Positions 42,859 through 54,250 are shown, numbered from the stretch's first letter. The stretch: DNA of 64,000 nucleotides from Phyllostachys edulis (GCA_036346405.1 CM070567.1:48223633-48287632); one strand, 5' to 3'. The notes: generated by a model not told the origin, from the letters alone. Made by a program: numbers and translations.

Positions 42859-44021
42859 GTTTCCTTGATTAAGAAATACTTATTAGAGAATGGTGTGGAC
42901 ACTTTAGTCAATCCCTAAATTGAAAGGTTCAAGGGATAGTTTGCCGGAGAAAGGGAAGAAATGAAGAGAGGGAGGAGAGGAGATAGGGGCAAAATTGTCC
43001 AAAGCGTTATTGAGGCAAACTTTGTAACTAAAGAGTGTTGTCGTGGAAATTTGGAACTTTGAGTAGTATGTTTGGGAAGTTCCAAAAAAAAGTAGATTAT
43101 ATGAGAACATAGTTTTCCATAGAAAAACTTTCATTCAAAAGAATGGTGTATGTGGATATTTGCAAGAGTCTAAACATCTTGAGATCGAAGGACAATTATT
43201 ATAATAGATTTGGTTAACTATTATAATAGATAAGGAAGCGAGTTTGTTAAGGCTAGTTTGGCTTCCTTGATTTATAAGAAATACGTATTAGAGGAAGGTG
43301 TGGATACTTTAGTCGATCCCTAAATTGAAAGATTAAAGGAATAGTTTGCTGGAGAAGGGGAAGAAATGAAGAGAGGGAGGAGAGGAGATAGGGGCAAAAA
43401 TGTCCAAAGCGCAATTGAGCATACTAGTCAATACCGTACCGGAGGCCATACCGGTCTGGTTCTTGGAATGGTACGTTACCTTTTTGGATTTAATATAATA
43501 ATACGAGTATATATATTTATAAGTATATATTTGTTTAACTATATGCACACCAAATATCGCTTGTAGTATTATTCCAAATACATTGTGGTATTATCAAATC
43601 TAACATATAACTCAATAGACGGTATTATCAATTCCACTGGTATTGAGCCAGTATTGACCGGTATTTAGGCTGGTACGGTACGTAGGGCTACTTTGTACTG
43701 ATTTAGATGGTGGTATGGTACGTACCGACCGATATGGCCGATACCGGTACGGTATTGATGACTATGCTATTGGGGCAAACTTTGTAACTAAAGAGTGCTA
43801 TCATGGAAATTTGGAACTTTGAGTAGTATTTTTGGGAAGTTGCAAAAAAAAGTAGGTTCTATGAGAACATACTTTTCCATAGAAAAACTTTCATTCAAAA
43901 GAATGGTGTATGTGGATATTTGCAAGAGTCTAAACATCTTGGGGTCGAAGGAAAATTATTATAATAGATTTTGTTAACTATTATAATAGACAAAGAGGCG
44001 AGTTTGTTAAGGCTAGTTTAT
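42859..44021 (+). repeat. Direct tandem duplication of about 400 bp, one copy split by a MITE
   Basis: Unit A is 42859-43260 and unit B is 43261-44021. Shared landmarks include GGTGTGGAYACTTTAGTC, GAAGAAATGAAGAGAGGGAG and GTATGTGGATATTTGCAAG. Unit B contains the 346-bp MITE at 43420-43765; unit A is the empty-site version (GCGTTATTGAGGCAAAC). Without the MITE the units are about 402 and 406 bp. Confidence 0.92.
43420..43765. mobile_element. 346-bp MITE with TACCGG repeats, Mutator-type duplication
   Basis: The left end is CATACTAGTCAATACCG. The right end in reverse complement is similar after the first bases (ATAGTCATCAATACCG) and the match continues to TACCGG. Flanks are GCAATTGAG (43411-43419) and GCTATTGGG (43766-43774), a 9-bp duplication with two differences. 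The empty site is present in unit A of the surrounding duplication. The interior has many ACCGGTA-type motifs. A relative is at 54355-54665. Confidence 0.82.
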
Positions 44022-44958
44022 TCAAGATTTATTTTATTTTACTTTTACTTTTATTTTTATTTTGTTGGGAGTTGAATTTAACTATAGAGTTTGTTGGGAG
44101 ACAGTTTTTTCTTAAAAATTGTAGTGGCTTCTTAGAGATAAGAAAGCTCTTATTGGTATTTTTGTTCGTAAACAAGAGCTTTTTTCTTTTTACGTGTTCT
44201 TTTACTATATAATTTTGACAACTAGTTTACACATTAAGTTATTAAAGATAAGATATAATTTTTATTATGAATGTAATGATATAATTGTAGTGTTCGCTGC
44301 AAATTTTGTACACTAAATCTGTAGTTATATGAAATTGAATCTTAAATTCGTAGTTTTCTTATAGTTTTGGCAATGGTCATGAGAAATTTTGACACTACCT
44401 TGTCATTTAATCATAATCTTAACAACCTACAATGCCACTGATAGATAGTATTCACCAGCGAAATCCCATTAGAATTAATGGGGTTGAATGGAATTTTAGC
44501 TGCAGCTATCAGATTTTTATTTTATTTTATGAGTATGTGATTTTAAGTTACTTGTGTCAAATTACATGGGTTTTTTAATGTACTTGTAGTATACTATATG
44601 GGTTCTTTTAATGTACTCATAATATAATTTGTAATATTTTTGGATGATAAAAGGAATACAATTTCTTCTTTATGTTAAATGGTATAAAAAAGTGAACAAG
44701 TTCATTGTGTTGCTAGGGTAAGATGCATTACCTTCTGTTATTTTTTTCGTATAGTATAATTGTGGTTATGTTCTCTTTGTAGATATTGTTTATGCGATTT
44801 TTTTCGGTGTTTGCGTTTTGATATATTTTTTCCTATAATATAATCGTGGTTATGTTCTCTTTTGTTGATATTATTGCTTATGCGATTGTTTTTTCAGCAT
44901 TTGTGTTTTGATACGAATCAAAACTATTGAGTCTACTACGTAAACAATCCAAAGAAAG
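44022..44958 (+). other. AT-rich upstream region of the AIPP2-like gene
   Basis: No ORF. It contains an imperfect tandem duplication of about 80 bp (44755-44831 and about 44835-44914; shared GTGGTTATGTTCTCTTT and GTTTTGATA). The second unit contains TTGTTTTTTCAG at 44887-44898, a good splice acceptor, whereas the first unit has TTTTTTTCGG there. A 5' UTR intron ending at about 44898 is therefore plausible. Confidence 0.5.
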
Positions 44959-47900
44959 ATGAAAAATCATAGGCAATTTAGTGGCTCTCAGTTCGGACCA
45001 AGACCACACATGTTAAGGAGGAAAGCTAAGTTTATAGGAGAACTCATGAAAAAATCCCAAAAGGATTTCCAAAGAAGCCGGACATATATGCAACCTAACA
45101 TGGAGGATAGAAATTGCAATGGCAATAGAAGAGATAATGGTGTCGCATATAAGAGCAATTGCAATGCGAAGGATCAACGAGATAAGGTTGTGCCACAACC
45201 AGCGAGACAAATTCCTTCGAAGTATCGCAACATTAGGCTATCAGATTCCCCAATAGTGATTGAAAATTTTGTTCCAATGGAAAATAGTGCTAGCAAATCA
45301 AACCATGCATTTGCACCTCCGTCAAAGGATTTGAAGCAACCTACCACCTCAAGGTTTGAGAATTGCTCAATTTGTTTGCCGAAGAATATTAAGCAGGTTA
45401 ATACCCCTAGACCCAACAATGAATTTTCCTCGAAAAATTTGGAGAAGTATGCCCCCCTGAGGTTGAAGGATGACTCAAATGACACATTGGGATGTTCGAA
45501 GAAATCTCACCCCGTAAAGGCGAAGGAAAGATTGATTTGCAACTCAAACAATATTGAAAGATCAAATTCACAACCAAATCACTTGAATGCAATGCCAAGG
45601 TTGGTTCACAAGGCAAAGAATGTGGATGAATTGAATCAATGCAATAATGTCTTGGGTTTAAGGTCAAAGGGGCGATCAAATCCTGATCAAGGTGAAAACA
45701 TTGTTGTTAGAGAGGGTAACATTGAAAGGTTCAAATACTTGAATGGCAAAGGGGTGCTTACAACTTCGAAACGATCAAATGTCTCGATGTCAAAAGAATT
45801 CTTGGTTGACTTGAAGGCAATGTCAGGGTTGGTTCACAAGGCAAGGAACGTGGATGAATGGAATCAATGCAATAATGTCTTGGGTTCAAGATCAAAGGGG
45901 CGATCAAATCCTGATCAAGGTGAAAACATTGTTGTTAGAGAGGGTAACATTGGAAGGTTCAAATCCTTCAATGGCAAAGGGGTGCTTACAACTTCGAAAC
46001 GATCAAATCTCTCGATGTCAAAGGAACTCTTGGTTCCAAACAAAGAGCCTTTGAATGACAAGAAACGCCAGGATGAAGTTATAAGTGACAAAGATAAGGA
46101 GACAGGTCATACGAGCTTAGCATCAATAGAGAGAATCATGTGTGGTGAAGTGCATTTTGCGTGTGATGATCATCATAAGCAAGAAGACTTCTTGAAGGCA
46201 AAGGAAGCTCCAAATTCTAACTCGGCATTGAAGGGTAACCAAGTCATGCAAGATCTCCGGAGCAACTCGGGGAATAATTCTTTTCCTATATTTGGTAAGG
46301 TCCTTTCAAGTCAACAAAGGGTTGTGGCATCATGCATGGACGATAACACGGAGTGGAATGGAGACCCATCGGATGGATGCATTCAACTTGATGGCAGAAA
46401 TCGAAAAACTAAGTTTGCAGAGGGTGGTAGAACTGGTGATGTCGAGCTTAAGAGAAAGAGGATAGAACCATTGCCAGAAGAACAGCCTATGACAGATGTT
46501 GACGATGATAGTGAAGAAGCTGAGAATTCTAGGCCGATGAACAAACGGAGAAGATATAGAGAAATAAATGAAGATGAAGAAGCTGTTGATATGAATCCTA
46601 TAGGCGTTGAAGATGATACCGCTGGATCGATATCACAAACAGCTATTTTGAAGTATCGTCATCCCAAAGTCTCTATGCCATTTGTTTCAGAATCTGTCAA
46701 GCAGCAACACTATAATTATTCGCAGCCCATTGACGAACCTATCTGGAGGTATAATAGATGGTTTGTTTTCCATTTTGAAGTATATCCTTATACTTTCTCT
46801 GTATGCTAATGTTTTGGTTGTTTATGTCAACAGTGGAATCTTTAAGATAGGCAGCAAGGAATATGTATCTTTTGCTGCACATCTGTCGATCAAATCATGC
46901 GAGAAAGTGTGGACATTGTCAAGATCATTGCTGCCAGTGGTTGAAGTGACAAAACTTTCTAGGTCGGAGGTCTGGCCTAGGATCTGGGAGGCATCAAGAC
47001 CCACTGATGACAGCATTGGCTTGTACTTCTTCCCTCATAAAATGAGGTGTCTTGCTTAACCTTTATATTTCTTTGCATCACCTCTATCTTCGCTACATGT
47101 GAAATCAAATGCCTAATCCTGTTGTTTCTATCCCTAGGCCAGACGAACACCTGGATCAACTAGTTAAGGAAGTCATGGAGAATGATATGGTATTACGAGC
47201 TGTTATTGATGAAGCTGAGATGCTGATATTCCCTTCTATTCTACTGCCTAAACCATATGAAAGTATGTATTCTTTTTCATTTCTGAAAATATGATTTATT
47301 CTTGTAATAGACAATATATATAATTCTGCACCTGGTCTCTATGTCTTCAATCAAGCTGCTTTGTGTTCAAGTAGTAGCTAGACATGCTAATTATCCTATG
47401 CTGTCGAGAAATTATTTAATTTCTTCTAAACCAGTATTTCTCTAGACTCCCTTTCTTTACAGTATAATGTTTTCCTCATGAGTTCAGCCACTTATCATAT
47501 TCCCTTATATTTGCAGCCTTTCAAAGGAAACACTACTTGTGGGGGGTGTTCAAGCGCAGAAACGATATGGTCGCCGTAGTGGAAGAACATCATGGTACAG
47601 GGCATCATGCTCAAGAGGAAGAGATGGACAAACATGCCTCACACCAGCAAGACGAGGTACTCAAGCGCAGAAACGATATGGTCACCGTAGTGGAAGAACA
47701 TCATGGTACAGGGCATCATGCTCAAGAGGAAGAGATGGACAAACATGCCTCACACCAGCAAGACGAGGTACAATGTGAAGAAACAGATGAAGAAACTTTA
47801 ATGAACCGCGCCATGCGATTGAAAAAACAGCGGTTGGTGGGTAAGCATCGAGGTGTAGACCAGCAAGACGAGGTACAATGTGAAGAATCAGATCAAGAAC

Positions 47901-48355
47901 TTCTAATGAACCGCGCCATGCTATTGAAAAAACAGCAGTTGATGGGTACACGTCGAGGTGTGGAAAAGGAGGGTGTCGAAGCTAGCACTCCACAAGTTAA
48001 AGCAAGCTGTGTTCCTTGGCCCAACATGGATACTGAACTTGAAGCTCCTGAAGAAGCAAATAGGCATATTGACAAGGAACTGACTCCCTCTTTGGCTGGA
48101 CCAAACGCACCTCGTCTTGATGAACGCAACACCGAAGCTTCTTCAGCTCCTACCAGGCCTGCTACTACCTCAGACCATGGACAGACCGACTCGAGCTTGG
48201 GAGTTCCCCCAGGTAAAATGTTTGCTTTTGTCGTCAGACAAACTCCGAGGCTTGAGCAACTTGTTCGAGAGATGGAACGCGAAGGTGCCCTGGTGGTTGC
48301 GATGCAGGGAGAGATGATAAGGTCAGGTTTTGGCCAGGCAACAGCAGTGCAGTAG
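44959..48355 (+). CDS. AIPP2/PAIPP2-like protein with SPOC-like domain (four exons)
   Basis: Exons 44959-46748, 46834-47046, 47138-47262 and 47517-48355 all have GT-AG introns and join in frame to 988 codons. Residues about 595-726 (SGIFKIGSKEYVSFAAHLS, then WPRIWEASRPTDDSIGLYFF, then LHVRPDEHLDQLV-type sequence and LWGVFKRR) are the SPOC-like domain of the Arabidopsis AIPP2/PAIPP2 family. From established work, those proteins act with the BAH protein AIPP3/BDT1 and the phosphatase CPL2 in H3K27me3-linked silencing. The usual N-terminal PHD finger is absent, so this is a PHD-less paralog or its first exons lie upstream unseen. A nuclear localisation-like NKRRRYR sits near residue 530 in an acidic region. 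Three internal tandem duplications occur (residues 211-362, and about 720-861). An in-frame TAA lies upstream of the ATG. It is probably functional or recently so; no stops. Confidence 0.82.
45589..46044 (+). repeat. Internal 2 x 228-bp tandem duplication in exon 1
   Basis: Units 45589-45816 and 45817-46044, each 76 codons, are nearly identical (shared SKGRSNPDQGENIVVREGNI and NGKGVLTTSKRSN). The phase is kept, so the protein is extended without a frameshift. The few differences imply a recent event. Confidence 0.95.
47550..47770 (+). repeat. Internal 2 x 111-bp tandem duplication in exon 4
   Basis: Units start at TCAAGCGCAGAAACGATATG (47550 and 47661). Each is 37 codons (RNDMVAVVEEHHGTGHHAQ.., then HASHQQDEV). 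There are only one or two base differences, so it is very recent, and in phase. Confidence 0.95.
47756..47965 (+). repeat. Internal 2 x 105-bp tandem duplication in exon 4
   Basis: Units start with CAGCAAGACGAGGTACAATG at 47756 and 47861. Each is 35 codons (QQDEVQCEE, then LMNRAM.LKKQ, then RGV). It is more diverged than the 111-bp pair and abuts it, sharing the CAGCAAGACGAGGTAC boundary motif. Confidence 0.92.
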
Positions 48356-49692
48356 GATGAGAACAGGGGCCTCCGATCTCATCCCGACGGGCCGCCATGG
48401 TGAAGGTGATCCTGCCCTTGAGCTGTTCTCGGTGAAGGGGTAGGGACAGTAGTAGATTTGGGCGTATGTGGCTCAGTTTTGTTTTTATCCCTGATAGTAT
48501 CGTAGCTAAGTACTTAAAGTGCGTCCCTGGCTATGTATTGTAGTTTGGTGGAAGTGGAACTTTGGTTTTGGCCAGAATGCATTTAGATATATTATCTAAC
48601 GTCAGTCCACGCAGTTTCTGATACATATCCTTACCGCACATTACATTTATGTTTGCATCTCAGCCGATTGCCCTTTCATCTCTGCTTGCTGCAGAATCCG
48701 AAATAGACGTTACAGCTTACATTATTACCTACAAACCTCTCCTCTAACTTGCAATCCTACTAGGGAAGTTAATCATGATGTACTACTACAAAACAAAAAC
48801 GTGATACGGGCACGGATATGGGGGTAACCGTGCCCGTGTGTTTTTGCCCGATCTTCACGAACTGTAAGTTGTGTGGGATAACTTGTCAATCTGTGAAACC
48901 TGATGAATGATATTGTCAACTACCGTCTCTGTTACGGTAATCTGCAGCACTCGAATCACCCAACCACATGATATGATCCTGAAAAATCGGCCCATGCCTG
49001 ATGATTTGAACAGCAGCACACCAACATGTCAAAGCACATAATATGCTACCTGAGCAATCAACAACCAAGAACACAACACAGGCAGAAGGGTTGTCACCAT
49101 ACCAGGCTACCCAGAGTCATGATAAAACCTATGAGAACCCAACATGGGTTGACACCACACCATGCTACCCATAACCATGGTGATAAAGCCTTTCAATACA
49201 ATCACTCCATTGGAGGACATGAACACGCACAGTGTAATCTTATTCAAAAAATTCAAGTCTTTTTCTATACAATATAGCGCTTGCCCATTTATAGGCTACA
49301 AAAGCTCCTCGACAACTCATCATGAATTGTACAAACACACTTTACAACTAATTATCGGTTGTCAACTTCCCCTTTACAACAAGATTATAACTAAACATAA
49401 CTTGCAAAATTCAACTTTACCACACGTAACTTGTACAAGAAACACAATATTGACATAAGCGACAACCTTAACTTTGATGATGACATATGCGCTGAGCTCA
49501 ATTATACACTAACATGTGCGATGACACCATCTTGTTGCTAACACGTGCGATGACATCATATACTTCTTGGCTAAGTATGATATACTCTTGTATACTTTAG
49601 AATATCCTCATCAACAGGAGAATTGACAAGCAAAAGAAAATTAACAGAACATGATTAATAAACAAAATGTTTATACTTCACCTACAAAACAA
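48356..49692. other. 3' UTR of the AIPP2-like gene, then intergenic
   Basis: 48356 to about 48600 is a plausible 3' UTR. The rest has no gene. A CGGGCACGGAT..CCGTGCCCG inverted repeat lies at 48807-48837. CATACCAGGCTACCC / CACCATGCTACCCATAA similar stretches occur near 49095-49170, and ACATGTGCGATGACAYCAT repeats near 49510-49555. Confidence 0.5.
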
Positions 49693-50270
49693 GATAAAAT
49701 TCCTTATATGCCACTGAAAATTATCCCAATCTTGTAATTGCCACTAAAAAAAGTTTGATTCTCCATAGGCCACTGAGTTTCTTCTATGTTCTACTCTATG
49801 CCACTTCCGTCAACCAGCTGTGAATTTGATGTTAACTTGTATGAGAAAAGATGTATTTGTCCTTCTTCTCCCCCTTTGTCCCCTTCATCCTCCTCTCTTC
49901 CTTTTCTCTTCCCAACCCGTCCGCTACTGGCTTCCCCAATCTCCCACCAGCCGCCTCCTCTCCTCCCGTCAGAAGGAGAGGTCCGAATGGCGGTGGCGAT
50001 CCAGGAGGAGGTCGGCTGCAACGGCTTGAGCAGGGGAAGAAGGGCGACTGGCGGCAGCGGTCTAGGAGGATGATGGTGGCGGCAGCCCCAAAGGAGGAGG
50101 GAGACGCGACACCATCGGGCTGAATGGATGGAGACGATGGCCGGGGCAGGGGGATGGGACGGGGAGGGAGAGGTTGAAGGGGAAGGAGACGACAAGGGGT
50201 CGGGCTCGGCATCTATCTCCTCGCCCTTGCTGGCGCCAGCAAAATTGAGGCACTCGGTATAGGGGAGCCG

Positions 50271-50516
50271 TCACCGGCATTGAGCTCCGACAGGGTAGTG
50301 ACCTACAGCTTCCTCAGCTTCAGCAGCCAACTCCGTGTCCACGGCCACCACCTCGCCATCGGAGGCATCATCCTCGGCAATAGATAAGTTGAACTCGACC
50401 CACTCCTCCATGTCCGACGCTGCGCTTTCGTCGCCAGGCACGGCGAACTGCAGGTCGAAGAACGACACGTCCACCTCCACCCCCACACCCTCCACCATCT
50501 TCACACACGGACACAA
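50271..50516 (-). pseudogene. Acidic gene fragment inside the MULE-like element
   Basis: The minus-strand frame includes MVEGVGVEVDVSFFDLQFAV followed by PGDES and a run rich in Glu, Asp and Ala. The FFDLxFAVPGDES motif looks like a real plant protein (kinase-regulator-type proteins have similar acidic FFDL segments) but the family is not certain. A further GC-rich minus-strand stretch (50212-49832) may be another captured exon. It looks like captured sequence, not an intact gene. Confidence 0.4.
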
Positions 50517-50650
50517 CTATGGTTTTCGGTAAGAGGAGGCGGCCTTCGGCAAGTAGTACGGAGCAGAAGAGGTAGGGAAAGAAGAGAGGGACAAGTTGGG
50601 AATTTATCCAAAAAACCAACATGTTTGGGGGCTCTAACGGCGACTTAGCT

Positions 50651-50770
50651 TAATAGAGGTGACACCAGTGGTACAGAAAGACATAATTTAGAAACTCGAT
50701 GGTATAGAAGCTTAATGGAGGTGACACCAGTGGTATAGAAAGACATAATTTAGAGACTCGATGGCATAAG
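50651..50770 (+). repeat. Tandem duplication of about 60 bp near the right end of the MULE-like element
   Basis: GGTGACACCAGTGGTA followed by CAGAAAGACATAATTTAGA and ACTCGATGG occurs at 50658-50702 and again at 50719-50763 with few differences. Confidence 0.9.
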
Positions 50771-50841
50771 AGGAAGAACATTTTTTTCAATGGCATGTCC
50801 GTGATAAAGGTAAATTTCGGTGGCATACAAGGAATTTTCTC

Positions 50842-51600
50842 AAAAAAAAACCACCTTAACGAATAAGACAAAAGAAAGTAAAGCCTCCTTCAACACAACC
50901 AATCTGACACCTGACCACCAAAGCCCCATGAGGCCACGATCAAATTAGGGACCCTTGTGGGAGTTTTTTCTTGGATGAATTGGCATGTTTTTTTATTCGT
51001 AATAGCAAAAGTAGCCTCTGTTCATACGAAATTGCAAAAAGAGCACCGCGGCAGGCTAGGCAGGCGTCGCGTGTTACCTGTACCGCTCCCAAACCACGAC
51101 AGGAATGGAACAACATGGTAAGACGGAGGAGGCCACATACCGCGCTTAGGGAGTGCTACAAGTTTCTACCGCGCTCCTAGTTTGGAGAAGGAACTTGCAC
51201 CAGTGCATGCTTGCTTGATCACTAAAGGAGAAAAAACTTATCATGTGCCAGTGTTCTTCTATAGCATGTGCCATTGTTCAGCCAGAGAGGTGCTCGTACA
51301 AAAGTGCGAGGTAGGCCATCACAGTCGCGCGTGAAGGAAAAAGAGTGGGGAGCCATCTTTAGAGTGTTGAGTTCTGTGAGAAGTGTTGAGCTCGGCGTGA
51401 GGGTTGAAGAGAGTTGAGTGCTGTGAAAATTCATCTTCGAATGCGGATGGTCATTTTTATAAAACAAGGAATAACGTCGGTGCAGAAGACGAAGAGACGC
51501 ATCAGGAACCGTAGTGGTATTGGTGCGCTTATTCGAGTATTCGGGTGACGCGGTGTCGTTTTGTTCGTGCACAAGTATACCGATAAAAACAAACTCATGG
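50842..51600. other. No recognisable gene
   Basis: A minus-strand open frame of 169 codons (51731-51222) covers part of it but shows no motif I recognise and has irregular composition. No transposon ends were assigned. CACTAAAGGAG at 51211 looks like a CACTA start but no partner end was found. Confidence 0.4.
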
Positions 51601-51619
51601 TATAATAAAACCATGTTGT

Positions 51620-54250
51620 ACGTATAGTAATTTCGGAATGAACAAGTGATAGTAAAGTTACTAGTATCGATAGTAGCCGCACACGAGTAGTTCAGTAAAA
51701 TTGTTACGACAGTAACACTGTATGTACACAAAAGTAAATTTTCATATCCAAGTTTACTGTTGGGTAACTATTAGCCGTTTATTTTTTCTTCGTTTTTTAA
51801 CACACATCGAATTTGCATATATTACGTGTGTGGGGACCACACCTCCTGGGGATTCCTCACACTAGAGCAAATTTGAGTTTCTCTTTCTGGCGGTGTGCTC
51901 AACCCTAAAAAAACCCCAAGTTCTCAAGTGAGATTCACCGGCCTGCATTCCTAGCAGGAGCATAGGTGATCTTTGGCTTCAACCCACTCTCACCCTCGCA
52001 CATCTCAAGGTACGAGGAAAAAAATAAAATCCCATCACATTTTTTTGTATTTATATTTTCTCGCAACATGGAAATTTCTAGGGTTCCGAACAAAAATTCC
52101 CCCAAATTCCATAATCTTGTTACCCTGTTCGATTTTCCTCCCAAATTCGAATTGTATAGAGGCGGCGCGATCGGGGGACAATAAATAATGGATGGATACC
52201 AGATTATAAGTAAATCCACGCTGCCCCTGCAGTAAATCCCACGATATCATCTTGTTTTTGTTTATTTTTGTTTTCCCGGTGTGGCAGTAAACGAGGACAT
52301 CCAGCGACACACCCTCCAAGGTGAGGAAGATCACCATAGAGGACAGCCAGACCGCACTAGCGATCTTCGTGGACCCATCCCGACCCGAACTTGTCGTAGC
52401 AAGGGCATTAGATCTACCCATCGCAGATGCTTGTACTGGTGTTTCTGGGAAGAAATAGCTGCGCAAGAAAAGGAAGGTCGTCGAGCCAGAGGACGCGTCA
52501 CCCTAACGCCATGTGAGGAGCCAGCAGACGAGTCTACTATGGTAAAGATGTGCATATAAAGCAGTAAATGCTTATTCATATTATAGTAATTTGTTCATCG
52601 AACCGACATGGTACCGACATGCATTACTCTAGGAGTAAATACAAGATATGTTCCAGTAATTATGTAGATATGTCGATAGTAAATCATGTGACTTCAAATG
52701 CAGGCTACGGCTGAGAGGAGCACGGACCGTACATGACGTGCATAAGGTGCTCTCCTGTCCTTGTCATCTCCACTATCGGTCAGCTGACAATAGGTCAGAT
52801 GAATGAGGTTTCGAGACTCGACTTCGGTGGCATGCTAAATTGTTTTTGCGAAAATGTTGTTTACAGTAAATGTATAAGCGCATATCAGTAAAGCATAACA
52901 TCGCACTCGGTAATATTAACAACACGACATCTTCCCATTGACAGAAACTTCTAAATATAGAGGAGTACGTAAAAAACGAACAGCACAACAGTGATCAGGC
53001 CGCGAGCGTGGTGAAGGACCATATCGGGGGGTGGATATCATGTGCATAAAATTGGTAAGTAATTTGACTTTCGCTCACGCTCCTAGTAAAATACCGTGTT
53101 ATGTCCAGTAAATGCTATCGCTCATTCAAGTAAATATCATACATTTTATAGCATTTTACTGGACATGTCTTAACGAAACGATTTTGAATGGCAGATCTTC
53201 CTCCCCGTTCTACACAACTCACACTAGTATGGTTACTGCTTCAACAGGGCGCAGAAGCGTGTTGAAGTGCTGGACTCCAACAACTAAAAAAATGCACAAA
53301 AGTGGTAGACCAACACAATCAAGTAACAGTAAAATCATCCCACATCTGTGCGCCGCTCTGCAAGCCGCGACAGGCGGGAAATTCCCCATCGTTGCGCACT
53401 AGAGGGTGCACAACATGACGACCCCAGAAGCAAGTCCTAGAGAACGACTGCGTGTTATTTGTAATGAAGTTCTTAGAGTCTTGGGATGACGAAATTAAGA
53501 CGATATGCACACAAGTAGATCTGGTAAGAAGTAATTACGTCTGCAACTTACAGTAATTAGATGTATAGTGTCTGGCACGTGACGTTATCATCTGTATGCG
53601 GGTGAAGGGGAACGAGTACAGGGTCGAGCTGATGTTCTACCTGTTGTTCCATAAGGCCAACAACGTCAAGCCCCTCCCCGACATACTGGAGAAGTTCAGG
53701 CCGCGTAGCAAGCCAAAGTAGTGTGTTTTGTGTTTTTCCTTTAAACATCTAGTGAACCTCTTTGTAATAGGCAGTAAAGACACGTGTATATTATAGTAAA
53801 ACAGCAAGTGTATTCGTGTTTTTGGTGTATGCCAGTAATATCTAGTTCTAAATTAGAGTAAAACAGACCACACTGATAGTAACTCCCCAAAACAAAAAGT
53901 ACAAGTGGGGAGGAATAACAGAAGAATGAATGCATAGAAAGCAGTAATATATATGTGTCATTTACAGTAAGATGATCACAGAACATAGAATTGAATTTAC
54001 GCTATCATTTAATGGACCAGCAACGCGATGTGCCTTTTCACAGTAAATTAGCATCCTGAATTTATGGTCCACTTTTTCTTGCGAAACGGTAGTAAAATGT
54101 TTTCGTTATCAACACAGGTGACGCGGGAACATTTTTTACTGCCGATCCGATTGACTACCAGTTGCATGAAGATTTTACCGTCGGTTTGAACGCTACTGAG
54201 CAATTTTACTGGCGTTCGCAACGCGCTGCGTGTGTGTTTTACTGCCGGTC
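51620..54250 (+). repeat. Tract with strong excess of AGTAA (CAGTAAA) motifs
   Basis: About 33 AGTAA occurrences lie on the plus strand between 51620 and 54095 (for example 52231, 52286, 52561, 52864, 53107, 53551, 53771, 53965 and 54040), often as CAGTAAA or ATAGTAA. About 2-4 would be expected by chance. From 54130 the motif flips to TTTTACTG (54134, 54203, 54237). The motifs lie outside the coding-looking segments of the Ulp1 gene. Confidence 0.7.
52300..53721 (+). pseudogene. Ulp1-like (C48) cysteine protease, broken gene
   Basis: Coding-looking segments are separated by intron-like AT-rich DNA. About 52308-52458 reads PSKVRKITIEDSQTAL... to a TAG. An exon from 53195 (after acceptor TGGCAG) reads IFLPVLHNSH, then TAG (53225-53227) where Trp is expected, then CFNRAQKRVEVLDSNN. 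Here His before the lost Trp and Asp in VLDS are the expected catalytic residues. 53431-53510 reads QVLENDCVLFVMKFLESWDD with the catalytic Cys at 53449-53451. The last segment, 53596-53721, reads RVKGNEYRVELMFYLLFHKA and ends RPRSKPK. The order His-Asp-Cys is right for Ulp1/SENP-type deSUMOylating proteases. In plants such domains occur both in host genes and in transposons (some MULEs); which applies here is not settled. Confidence 0.7.

Larger units (their letters stand above)
49693..50841. mobile_element. MULE-like element with captured gene sequence
   Basis: The left end is GATAAAATTCCTTATATGCC and the right end in reverse complement is GAGAAAATTCCTTGTATGCC, with similarity continuing (ACYGAAA). 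Many grass MULE termini have this GAAAATTCCTTGTATGCCAC form. The flanks (ACAAAACAA / AAAAAAAAA) are too simple to prove a 9-bp target duplication. The centre (49860-50530) is GC-rich and gene-like, the ends AT-rich, which is the Pack-MULE pattern. No transposase. Confidence 0.65.

Noticed and set aside
51222..51731. 169-codon minus-strand frame
   Set aside because: No motif, irregular composition, no promoter or introns recognised; could be chance.
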